From Acidobacteriota bacterium (lineage in GTDB: Bacteria > Acidobacteriota > Terriglobia > UBA7540), in NCBI GenBank assembly GCA_003171295.1, contig PMYF01000375.1, positions 1-8,198 of the forward strand: DNA of 8,198 bases, given 5' to 3'. The position numbers and the translations under genes were made by a program. Positions 1-6,971 of this stretch are shown piece after piece (position 1 is the stretch's first letter; every line of letters begins with the position of its first letter). The notes under the pieces are model-generated. The model ran no database searches. It was not told the DNA's origin and saw only the letters and a program-made list of their open reading frames with translations.

Positions 1-1216
1 TTATAAGTTTTCTTCGCTCAAACTCCCTCAGCCAATTTCGTTTCAGCGAACTTGTCCGGCACCTAGCGCTAATACGGCGAGCCACGGGCGTAAGATAATT
101 AACTAAATTGTCATAATGAACGTTCTGTTCATATTGGTCGCGCCTCCCGTTTGAAACGATACGCTCATCGATCACATGGATTTCGCCAACCGACCAAGAG
201 TTAAATCGTTGCTCGGGAAATAAGCCATCCAGTAACCGGTCGTCCCCGATTTGCATGTTGCCACTGCGAAATCGCAGGCCCTTAATTCTTGCCGCTGCGG
301 GTATCGCGCCCTTGTAACCGTGATGCAAAACCCATCCAAGGGCCGCAGTTCCGGTATCATGCGCGGGAATCGTAATGAGTTCAAATTCCGTGAACTCATC
401 AAATACTTCTTTCGAAACTTCAAACCGATTTCGGTGAGGCCGATATATGGGCAACTCGAATCCGTCAATCCGTATATCGAGGTTGCCGAGTGCAATGTGG
501 GATTCAAGAGCGGAGGCGATCTCAGCGGCAAAGCGAAACTCTGGAGAGAAAGGAACTGGCGCAACTTGCGATAAATAGCCTTCGATCGCAACTGGACTCA
601 GAAGACAGTCATTTCGGTGTCTGACGATGCTACGCAGCTCGACTTCGAAGAAGTGTAGAGGCAACCCGTTACCATTTATTTCTCGAGTCTCAACAGTCTT
701 GTTTACAAGGTCCCTCAAATCACCTCTGAAGTCGCTGGCTCGCAAATCCGCTTTCATCTTACGACAATCCCAACGCATTTCATTGACGCTATCCTCGCCA
801 ACGCCGCGTGAGCGGAAAACAAGTTCCTGACAATAGCCGATGCCCGCCAGTCTACCTACCCCTCTGAAGCCCCGCGCATGAAATCCGCGTTTTGAACTAG
901 CACCGAAGGAAGTCAGCCGTTTGACGAAATCGCTACCTGGAACACCTACACCATTATCCCGAATCCGAACGACGCGGGCCACAGGGTCGATGCTGATTTC
1001 CACACTTCCGGGCGATTGAGGAGTAAGCACAGTTATTCGCCGCGCTTCATCAATCGCGTCAGCGGCGTTTTGAACATACTCCCGGTAAATTGTCATCGGG
1101 TCTACGTACATGGAGGTGCCTAGCAGCTCCAAAATATCTTTCCCGACCACAATGGAATCTTTGTAGCCTGTCCAGGAGCCCTCGCTTTGTCGGAGTTGCG
1201 CTAACGAAACCGTCAT
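1..1216 (-). CDS. GHKL/Hsp90-like ATPase, 3' end outside the window
   Basis: The reverse strand stays open from an ATG at 1216-1214 to the left edge, giving 405 complete codons and no stop; the C-terminus is missing. The N-terminal ~130 residues carry the GHKL (HATPase_c_3) nucleotide-binding signatures: an N-box YREYVQNAADAID at residues 44-56 (E46, N50, D53), a G1 box RIRDNGVGVP at 84-93 (D87, N88, G89), and a glycine-rich lid GFRGVGRLAGIG at 116-127. The order and spacing resemble Hsp90/HtpG, MutL and MORC, so ATP binding with dimer clamping is the expected chemistry (family knowledge). The segment after ~200 was not recognised. The start ATG overlaps the TGA of the radical SAM gene (ATGA, 3 nt shared) and has no strong Shine-Dalgarno, so translational coupling is likely. 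It differs from true HtpG in the lid sequence, and the gene company argues against a housekeeping chaperone. Sure of the ATPase fold, unsure of its role. Confidence 0.9.
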   Translation of the reverse strand, partial: MTVSLAQLRQSEGSWTGYKDSIVVGKDILELLGTSMYVDPMTIYREYVQNAADAIDEARRITVLTPQSPGSVEISIDPVARVVRIRDNGVGVPGSDFVKRLTSFGASSKRGFHARGFRGVGRLAGIGYCQELVFRSRGVGEDSVNEMRWDCRKMKADLRASDFRGDLRDLVNKTVETREINGNGLPLHFFEVELRSIVRHRNDCLLSPVAIEGYLSQVAPVPFSPEFRFAAEIASALESHIALGNLDIRIDGFELPIYRPHRNRFEVSKEVFDEFTEFELITIPAHDTGTAALGWVLHHGYKGAIPAAARIKGLRFRSGNMQIGDDRLLDGLFPEQRFNSWSVGEIHVIDERIVSNGRRDQYEQNVHYDNLVNYLTPVARRISARCRTSSLKRNWLREFERRKLI

Positions 1217-2841
1217 AAGGCTACTAATTGATCGTCGTTGCGTTTAAGTAGTCGGTCTGGCATTGAAATGTGCCCTAGCTCGTCCTCAGAAAGGCCGGCG
1301 TCCTCGACGCGTTCCTCTTCGGGGACAGCGCTGTCCGTGCGCTGTGAATTCGCACGCTGCCCAGCCCAAATCATAGATTCTTCATCCTCCGACAGCGGGG
1401 TGTAGAATCGAAGCACTTGTTTGATTCTTCGGTTTTTCGTCCGTTGAGGCAAATCAGCGAATTCTCGCCCGGAAGTGGGAGACAAGAGCAAGAGGAGCTC
1501 CGCTCGGTCAGAGGCGCTGAGCTTCGAAAATTTCCTTCGATATTCTTCAAACTCTGCTCTTCCACCATTTGTCTCATACCATTCTCTATTGAAGGTGAAG
1601 TGATGGGGTTGCAACAGAATTTCCTCAAATTCAGCCACGGTATTACCGAAAGCCCGTCTGAAAAACTTGGGTGCCCCGCTCACAACTCCATGTGTCGCCT
1701 GCAAAATAACTTGCATTGATCGAAGCTGATAACGTGTCCACTTCTCTCCGACGAACGACCGATCAGGAAGGTCTGTCGGTTGGTAGCGCATCGGAAACGA
1801 CCAAATCCGAATATCCAGTTGTTCATTCAGCGATACATTCAGTCGCATCCGCTCAAAAAGGTCGGCAGGGGAGTCGTGAAAGTTATAGAGCATGTAGTTG
1901 GACAGTTCATTCAGGCCGTACTCGTGGGCCCAACGAATCGACTGTTCATAAGGTTTCTTGAGACCCAAATGATCAAAGGCGATGCGCAATGGTTTCAGGC
2001 ATATCGTGGACAATTCCCGCAAGAATATCCGATCCTTGCACAGGATACGCGCATCAACTCCTTGATTGAAATCTACACGACGCAGGACGCCCGTTCTCCC
2101 GCGTTTCAACTTCGCCCCAGGCGTAAAGCCAAGGTCCCTAATCTCCGCGATGATTTCCTTGAACCGAGGGGAAGCTACAATGTTATTGTCCATCAAAGTT
2201 AGGTCCTTTTTGGGACCGTAGAGATCGTCAATGCCCCTCACAATGGCAGAGATCGATGATGTGTCGCGCTGATCGCCCTCGAGCTTCGGCACCCCGCAGA
2301 AACTGCACTTGCGGATGCAACCTCGAGTGGCATAGAGGAAATAAGCGTCGTGTACCGGGTACTCATAGTCAATCTGGCCGAGTATGGCGTAATCCGGGAT
2401 GAGGTCTTCGATCGGCTTGCCAAAGCGGTCATCTGCGTACAATTCTCCTGAAAACTCGTCAAGTTGCAAGGAAGCAGCCGGTCCCTGAGCCAGCAACCCT
2501 TGAATGAATCTAATACCCTGCCAGCGCGGTTCGGTAACGAAACGACCGTGCATCAGCGACGCAGCAATTCCGCCGACAAACACTTTATCAGCCTGACCGT
2601 TTACCACATAGAGTGCGAAATCTATACTCTGGGAAATTCGGAAAAACTCAAACGAGAATAGCGTTGTGACATAGATTCGGTCCCAGGCAGTCCTGAGTAC
2701 CGACCTATCTTCACCCTTAATAAATCTCACGTTGTCCCCTTTGCCGAGGGGGCCGTGATACTGGGCAATCTTCATTAAGCCCAATGGGGGATACTTATTC
2801 TTGTAACCAGGCTCAATTAAAAGGATGTTCTTGCTAGCCAT
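1213..2841 (-). CDS. radical SAM protein with cobalamin-binding-like N-terminus
   Basis: A 542-aa protein. Residues 1-165 look like the Rossmann-type B12-binding-like half of many radical SAM enzymes (ILLIEPGYKNKYPPLGLMKI at 6-25, VFVGGIAASL at 87-96), but no DxHxxG cobalamin-ligand motif is visible. The radical SAM core starts at ~165, with the 4Fe-4S motif C175-x3-C179-x2-C182 in ATRGCIRKCSFCGVPK. LMDNNIVAS (216-224), FNQGVDARI (258-266) and LRIAFDH (285-291) fit later strands of the barrel. The tail (~485-530) is acidic and probably disordered. Such enzymes make a 5'-deoxyadenosyl radical for methylation, thiolation or rearrangement; the substrate here cannot be read from sequence. The start has AAAGGTG upstream and overlaps the preceding DGQHR gene by 8 nt; the stop overlaps the ATPase start. 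This is a rare type of gene to find inside a DGQHR operon. Radical SAM assignment is firm; function is unknown. Confidence 0.93.
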   Translation of the reverse strand: MASKNILLIEPGYKNKYPPLGLMKIAQYHGPLGKGDNVRFIKGEDRSVLRTAWDRIYVTTLFSFEFFRISQSIDFALYVVNGQADKVFVGGIAASLMHGRFVTEPRWQGIRFIQGLLAQGPAASLQLDEFSGELYADDRFGKPIEDLIPDYAILGQIDYEYPVHDAYFLYATRGCIRKCSFCGVPKLEGDQRDTSSISAIVRGIDDLYGPKKDLTLMDNNIVASPRFKEIIAEIRDLGFTPGAKLKRGRTGVLRRVDFNQGVDARILCKDRIFLRELSTICLKPLRIAFDHLGLKKPYEQSIRWAHEYGLNELSNYMLYNFHDSPADLFERMRLNVSLNEQLDIRIWSFPMRYQPTDLPDRSFVGEKWTRYQLRSMQVILQATHGVVSGAPKFFRRAFGNTVAEFEEILLQPHHFTFNREWYETNGGRAEFEEYRRKFSKLSASDRAELLLLLSPTSGREFADLPQRTKNRRIKQVLRFYTPLSEDEESMIWAGQRANSQRTDSAVPEEERVEDAGLSEDELGHISMPDRLLKRNDDQLVAL

Positions 2842-3859
2842 TGGACAACACCTTTAGTTGGGCCGTGTTACGTGCTTGCCTGATGAGGGCGAGCGCAGAC
2901 TTTACACCTGTTTCGCCACCGAGACCCTTTAGAGAGCCGTTTGTAGTCCAGTCGACGTCAGTGATGAATTCGGATAGCTTAGTGATAAAATACCTTTTAT
3001 CCACGCTTTCCCCGAGGGACTCCAAAAACAAGTCTTCTGCGATGCCCATTAGAGCGTAGACACCGACACCTTTATTGATTAGGTGCCGTCGCGGGTTGTC
3101 CCACGCCTCGCGCAGCACAACTGCGACAGCGGCCCAAAAATCAAGCACCAATTGAGCAGCCGTTTCGGGAGCTTGGAAGCGCAGAATCGAAGTATGCTTG
3201 AGAAACCGCTTCACCGCCGTTTGCATGGTACGGAGAGAAGCTCTTCGCATGAGACCTGATGTGTTCGTGCCCCCTAGGTCTAGTTGCCTGTACCAAGGTG
3301 ATTCATTGTTGTTGTTGAGATGTAAAGCAATGAAAAGTTCAGGGCGTTCCCTGGCAAGATCGCTCGCGAGTGTAGCGTCGTGGAAGTCGAGGAGACTTGT
3401 ACTGAGCCCTTTTGCTTTACTGTTGATAACATTGAAGACTTCCATTTCCTCGCGCTCGGTTAGACCGATGTAGCACATGAACGGCAGCGAGATTGGCAGG
3501 TCGTTCAAAAAGCCCAAACGATGCTGGCAATCAACCTGCGCCAGTATCTTGCCCTCCACTGACCTAATCTCAAGGTTAGCTTGAGGAGGCTGAAGTTCCG
3601 TAATGAGCCAAGCATCATCAGACCGGGGTCGGAGATTGAATGTTAGGGGGATTGTAGAACTTCCTGTTTGCTGTATGTACTTACGAAAGTCGAGACTGTG
3701 CTGTGAGCTGAATCGTCGCTGGTAACCCCGTCCGGTATCCTCGTCCAAAACGTCCGAGAAGCTCAACGAACTCAATAAACTAGCTGGGGCGAACCCTAAG
3801 AAAACTCTCTTCTGCGCCGAAAGCCCGAGGACACCGTCGATCTTGATTACCTTCGACAT
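2834..3859 (-). CDS. DGQHR/DndB-like protein with variant DCQHR motif
   Basis: A 341-aa protein of the DGQHR-domain type (ParB-like fold, related to DndB and DpdB). Seen in the sequence: GYQR at 45-48, the signature as AQVDCQHRLGFL at 107-118 with Cys111 in place of Gly (codon TGC), a companion helix EVFNVINSKAKGLSTSL at 140-156, and an ESPWY segment at 186-190 that matches the ESPFY of the 346-aa paralogue. The C-terminal third is helical and not assigned. DndB represses its own dnd operon and tunes DNA modification (family knowledge), so a regulatory or DNA-scanning role is reasonable but inferred. It is the first gene of the downstream block: GAGGG lies 6 nt before the ATG, a candidate promoter and inverted repeat lie upstream, and its end overlaps the radical SAM gene by 8 nt. 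Confidence 0.85.
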   Translation of the reverse strand: MSKVIKIDGVLGLSAQKRVFLGFAPASLLSSLSFSDVLDEDTGRGYQRRFSSQHSLDFRKYIQQTGSSTIPLTFNLRPRSDDAWLITELQPPQANLEIRSVEGKILAQVDCQHRLGFLNDLPISLPFMCYIGLTEREEMEVFNVINSKAKGLSTSLLDFHDATLASDLARERPELFIALHLNNNNESPWYRQLDLGGTNTSGLMRRASLRTMQTAVKRFLKHTSILRFQAPETAAQLVLDFWAAVAVVLREAWDNPRRHLINKGVGVYALMGIAEDLFLESLGESVDKRYFITKLSEFITDVDWTTNGSLKGLGGETGVKSALALIRQARNTAQLKVLSNG

Positions 3860-3884
3860 CGGATGCCCTCAGAAAGAAACGAAC

Positions 3885-3911
3885 AAAATTGCAGCATTTC
3901 ACTGCAACTTT
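3885..3911. promoter_or_regulatory. 27-bp inverted repeat, candidate operator
   Basis: On the plus strand, arm aaaattgcag (3885-3894) and arm ctgcaacttt (3902-3911) are reverse complements at 9 of 10 positions, separated by 7 nt (catttca). It lies 26 nt upstream of the DCQHR gene start and overlaps the candidate -10 box. The size and symmetry suit a dimeric DNA-binding repressor. Which protein binds is unknown; the adjacent DGQHR protein is the obvious candidate by analogy with DndB autorepression. Confidence 0.45.
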
Positions 3912-3935
3912 GTCACGATTTCCGATACCAGTCAA
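3907..3935 (-). promoter_or_regulatory. candidate sigma70-type promoter for the DCQHR-radical SAM-ATPase operon
   Basis: Read on the minus strand, a -35-like TTGACT (3935-3930) is followed after 17 nt by CAAAGT (3912-3907). The -35 is good; the -10 matches the consensus at only 3 of 6 positions, so activity may need help or may be weak. The -10 sits inside the inverted repeat, which would let a bound repressor block the promoter. This is the best promoter seen in the gap between the two gene blocks. Confidence 0.3.
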
Positions 3936-4155
3936 GCGCTGTTTTTCCGTCAAATAAGTTGCTCCCGAGATTCTTTGTTAGGACTTGAGCACAAGTATGA
4001 ACTATTTCCAGCTCGTAAAGTCTCTTTGCGCGAGCCTGTCCTCCTCGGCAAGTGATCGAACCCGACGAAGCCCGAAGCGTCCTTCAAAATCGGTTCATTT
4101 GTTGCTTTGGCCGTCGTGAGCAAGCCTCAAAGTGACCTTTGCAGGAACTCAACAC

Positions 4156-4983
4156 CTACTGCAACAGATCCTGTAGAACTGATTGAGTAGCTAGACCGGG
4201 AGGGACCTTTGTAACGAGGGCTCGTAGGATCTTCGCGCGCGTGCCCGTCCCCAGACCTTCATATGCAAAGCTGCTGACGCCGAAGTCATTTGCAAAGTGA
4301 AGCGCTAACTTTAACATACCTTCAGTGACCTCTAGCTGCTGGGCCAATGGCCCGTGGAGCGTTCGCAGTCTTTTTGGATTGAAGCTTTTCTCTATTAAAG
4401 TCGCACCCTCGAACGCCCTAAACGTGTCGTAATTCATCTCATTCCGAGCCGTTATTTGCCAGATTCGATCGTTGTTCACGGGAGCGGTCGTCGACTTAAG
4501 CTTGTTAGGTACCCACGGGGAAATCGTATTGCAGCCTTCATAAAAGAGATCCCAAAACACCCTGTGCCCCCCCCTGTAGCCAGAGGGAGATAGCACATGT
4601 CTGGTAATCCGAAGGACCTGATTATTTGCACTTCCGTTATCGACATCCACTAAACGTTCGAAATGAATCCAGGCACCAAACATACCTAATATGGCGTTCG
4701 CCGCGAAAAATGACGAATAGTAGAGAGTCACGTGAGCCCACGGAGCATTGCTCGGTATAAACATATCGAGGGCTCGCCTATAATCAGCCACTCCAAATAG
4801 GATCCATCTTTCTACTGCGTTCAGTAGGCTGACACGATGTACATCAAAATCGGTGGTACCCTCCGTCAGCCGCGTTCTGCGCAGATTGTTGTGAAACGCC
4901 GCTAAGGACTGGCCGGTACCAGGTATGTGCGCCGCCAATGGTCTGCAAAAGTGACGGGCTTCCGTGATGTCAAACAGCCGCAT
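4156..4983 (-). CDS. hypothetical protein, possibly HEPN-like
   Basis: A 275-aa protein that I do not recognise. A predicted amphipathic helical segment HVTLYYSSFFAANAILGMFG (84-103) resembles the central AYYAxFHAAxxLL-type helix of HEPN and YaaC-like domains. ARNEMNYDTFRAFE (179-192) resembles the R-N-x-x-N-Y stretch that follows in many HEPN proteins, whose RNase members use an RNxxxH motif; here Tyr185 takes the place of the His. No signal peptide or membrane span is evident, so it is probably cytoplasmic. The ATG shares one base with the stop of the upstream DGQHR gene (TAATG), with a weak AGGTG before it, so the two are co-translated and likely act together. The HEPN reading is a weak inference; the ORF itself looks real because of its length and tight coupling. 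Confidence 0.8.
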   Translation of the reverse strand: MRLFDITEARHFCRPLAAHIPGTGQSLAAFHNNLRRTRLTEGTTDFDVHRVSLLNAVERWILFGVADYRRALDMFIPSNAPWAHVTLYYSSFFAANAILGMFGAWIHFERLVDVDNGSANNQVLRITRHVLSPSGYRGGHRVFWDLFYEGCNTISPWVPNKLKSTTAPVNNDRIWQITARNEMNYDTFRAFEGATLIEKSFNPKRLRTLHGPLAQQLEVTEGMLKLALHFANDFGVSSFAYEGLGTGTRAKILRALVTKVPPGLATQSVLQDLLQ

Positions 4984-6023
4984 TATGCGAACACCTGATT
5001 CTTCATCTCTTGATAAAGGTCCGTAACGCCTGCTGCGCCTTGCGCAGCACGTACTCTCTCCTCGGATAGCGTCGTTGGGTCAATTTTCTGAAGCTTACTG
5101 AGCAAAATGGGCGCCGTCAACCTATCCAGAGATTTGGCATTCACCACAATGTCCACAAGAACGCGGATGAGTGCACGGAGAACCCTTGCTTTGTAGTAGG
5201 TGCTGGTGGGGTCCCCCCATCCATCAGGATTTAATGAACGGACAGCCGAAAAGAATCGAATGAGCAATGATGCATATTCTTCGAAGGTAGGATCATGGAC
5301 TTTTTTTACTCTGCCAACCAAGGTCTTAATTTCAGGCGCAAGGGAGCCTTGTTTTATGCTCACGTCCTTCTGCTCTCCGGTAAGGTCGATTGAAATGTAA
5401 AATGGACTCTCCTTTCGAGTTGACAGTTCGAATACTAGTTCCGCTGCCGTAACGGCTGCTTCATCTCCTGCCGGCCTCACCAACCTGACCAGGTCCCAGC
5501 GAAGGGAAGAAGGAACACGCCTCTGATTGTCATTGATTTCAAGAAACAGCTCTGCCATTTCTTGCTCGGTTTTGTTCAAATGAATAATGCAAGCGTATTG
5601 CCCATCAATGGCTGAGAAGGTCTGTGCCCAAAGACGATGCTGACCGTCCACGACCAAGAACCTAGCTTTTTCGGGAATAGCGATTTCACAGCCTGACCAA
5701 TTGAAATCTTTGAGATCCGTAGCCAAGGTGATGGCGTTCGGAAATGCCCGCTGTCGGTCGAGCACCGTATGGGCTATTTGCTTCGCACGATCTTCGTTAA
5801 CAATTCGTTGAAACCCTTTGATTGGGTCTTTGATGCGCCAGGAGGGAGTCGTATGTTTCAATAACCATCTGCCTGAAATGACGATCACGTAGACGGGAGG
5901 CGAAGTTTGAAGTTGGAGCGCTGGCGCCATCTTTCCGGTGGTTTTGGGCACATTCTCTTTTATTACCAATTGGAGCATCCTTTCAATCCACATTCGAACA
6001 CGTGGTCTCGTCAGGTAGACCAT
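4983..6023 (-). CDS. DGQHR domain-containing protein (DndB/DpdB-like)
   Basis: A 346-aa protein with the canonical signature FLVVDGQHRLWA at 122-133. A GRW and DPIKGFQR region (51-53, 66-73) precedes it, and the second conserved element LFLEINDNQRRVPSSL (159-174) follows. ESPFY lies at 205-209. This is the classic layout of the DGQHR family, a ParB-like fold found in Dnd and Dpd DNA-modification loci and in other island-borne systems. Conserved-domain similarity begins around residue 32-45, so the N-terminal ~30 residues (rich in R, L and V) may not be translated; Met11, Met16 and Met32 are alternative starts, and none has a clearly better ribosome binding site. The listed ATG overlaps the end of the small upstream ORF by 13 nt, which supports coupling. 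Probable role: nucleic-acid binding or regulation within the locus; no enzymatic activity can be claimed. Confidence 0.88.
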   Translation of the reverse strand: MVYLTRPRVRMWIERMLQLVIKENVPKTTGKMAPALQLQTSPPVYVIVISGRWLLKHTTPSWRIKDPIKGFQRIVNEDRAKQIAHTVLDRQRAFPNAITLATDLKDFNWSGCEIAIPEKARFLVVDGQHRLWAQTFSAIDGQYACIIHLNKTEQEMAELFLEINDNQRRVPSSLRWDLVRLVRPAGDEAAVTAAELVFELSTRKESPFYISIDLTGEQKDVSIKQGSLAPEIKTLVGRVKKVHDPTFEEYASLLIRFFSAVRSLNPDGWGDPTSTYYKARVLRALIRVLVDIVVNAKSLDRLTAPILLSKLQKIDPTTLSEERVRAAQGAAGVTDLYQEMKNQVFA

Positions 6024-6406
6024 TTATTCGTTAGGGTGCCTGACAGGTTCGCAAACTTGCTTAGCTCGAAAGGCGGTATCGAACACATTTGTTCATTGGA
6101 CTCGTCTAAGGCTTCTGCTGTGGGTTTTCCGCTTATCCTATTCCGGAACGCCTTAAGCTTCTTAAGTGGGATATTGTTGCCACAGCAACGACGAGCATAT
6201 CGGTATGCTTTATCGACCGACCACGTTTCCGAGACCATCTCTTCGAGAGCAGCGACAGGAGCCGAACAGCTAACGGGAAGGGGTGCCTTTAGGTCTACAG
6301 CACGCTCAAACTGGCGCCGGATGTGACGCTTTTCGGGATACAGGCTAGGGCTCAAGGCTTCAAGAGTAGAGCCGGAGGCGAACCGCTCGCCAGGACGTAT
6401 TGGCAT
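6011..6406 (-). CDS. small hypothetical protein heading the upstream block
   Basis: An open frame that ends with TGA at 6013-6011 and overlaps the start of the DGQHR gene by 13 nt. I chose the ATG at 6406 (131 aa); a TTG at 6502 would give 163 aa, but the extra 32 residues (Ser/Cys/His-rich) look non-coding. The part from about SLYPEKRHIRRQFERAVDL onward reads like a genuine soluble, helical protein, with ALEEMVSETWSVDKAYRYAR and IPLKKLKAFRNRISG as likely helices. No family was recognised and no strong Shine-Dalgarno is present. It could be the first gene of the operon or a chance open frame. The coupling to the next gene and the lack of a better start for that gene favour the former. Confidence 0.5.
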   Translation of the reverse strand: MPIRPGERFASGSTLEALSPSLYPEKRHIRRQFERAVDLKAPLPVSCSAPVAALEEMVSETWSVDKAYRYARRCCGNNIPLKKLKAFRNRISGKPTAEALDESNEQMCSIPPFELSKFANLSGTLTNKWST

Positions 6407-6502
6407 ACAGGAGTGGTGATCCGACCGAGATTTTGTACCACTACAAGTTAGAGAGTTTACATCACATGGTCGGGGCTGTGAAACTGAATTTGGTGAAACC
6501 AA

Positions 6503-6971
6503 GAGGCAGCCTGGTGTTGGACTCCACCCCTGCCTCCCTTTTTGCCCAAGGCATTGTGAACAGCCGGGCTCGTCGGGATAGAATTAGGGCGCGCCGCACT
6601 TTATGTAGGGGACCAAGCCCGCTTTTTCGACTGCGGGTTGCGTTCACAATCCCACCAATGGCTACGTTTCCCGAAGCCCCCTATAATCCCGGACGGCCAG
6701 ATTTCCCAGATCCAGTTTGAAGCCTCGGCTTTTCTTCCGTGGGCCTTCCCAGGTGAGAAAGGTTGAAACGCTGGTTCGAATACTCCCTTCGCGACTTGGA
6801 GACACGAGTGAATGGCGCTCCCGCTGAGATTGATTAAGAACACGCGCGCGACATCTGCAAGTCCCCGTTCCAGGCTGGGCACATCCCGATTCGGCCAAGA
6901 TTGCCTCCGCTTGTCTAGGTTGACGTCAAATTTGCGATTGCTGAAACTTTAAGCACTACGTACAATAACAC
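6503..6971. other. non-coding gap between divergent genes
   Basis: These 469 nt lie between the leftward locus and the rightward 244-aa gene. Several short open frames exist on both strands, but none has a convincing start, ribosome binding site or protein-like composition. A 7-bp stem (one G-T pair) at 6616-6622/6633-6639 lacks a T tract. No transposase remnant, tRNA or clear terminal repeat was seen. It marks the change from moderate to higher GC content. Confidence 0.5.
6920..6948 (+). promoter_or_regulatory. weak candidate promoter of the 244-aa gene
   Basis: TTGACG (6920-6925) followed after 17 nt by GAAACT (6943-6948) has a good -35 and a poor -10 (3 of 6). The -35 lies within a perfect 10-bp palindrome TTGACGTCAA (6920-6929), which could be a regulator site or chance. 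It is 23 nt upstream of the proposed ATG. Confidence 0.2.

Larger units (their letters stand above)
3860..4155. other. intergenic gap between the two gene blocks
   Basis: These 296 nt separate the stop of the 275-aa gene from the start of the DCQHR gene. The left part carries the candidate promoter, the inverted repeat and the Shine-Dalgarno of the DCQHR gene. In the rest (about 3940-4155) I see no credible gene, no strong terminator hairpin with a T tract, and no repeat. Without a terminator, read-through from the upstream block remains possible. Confidence 0.6.

Noticed and set aside
251..574. Plus-strand open frame of 107 codons, and a minus-strand frame at 172-591
   Set aside because: Both are out-of-frame shadows of the GHKL ATPase gene, whose frame is open over the whole 1-1216 stretch and has clear motifs.
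2834..6023. Assignment as a Dnd phosphorothioation or Dpd 7-deazaguanine system
   Set aside because: Only the DGQHR-type component is shared; the cysteine desulfurase, DndC/D, and DpdA-type transglycosylase needed for those systems are not in the window.
6616..6639. Short GC-rich stem-loop as a transcription terminator
   Set aside because: Only 7 bp with a G-T pair, and no T tract on the exit side on either strand.
6400..6720. Plus-strand frame of 106 codons
   Set aside because: It overlaps the start region of the small minus-strand gene, has no ribosome binding site and a low-complexity Pro/Arg-rich translation.
6771..6787. GGTTCGAAT, resembling a tRNA T-loop
   Set aside because: The flanking bases do not form a 5-bp T-stem and no acceptor, D or anticodon arms can be found around it.
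6601..6898. Two overlapping minus-strand frames (93 and 78 codons)
   Set aside because: Different frames over the same DNA, Trp/Arg/Ser/Cys-rich translations without family resemblance; more like non-coding or repeat DNA than genes.
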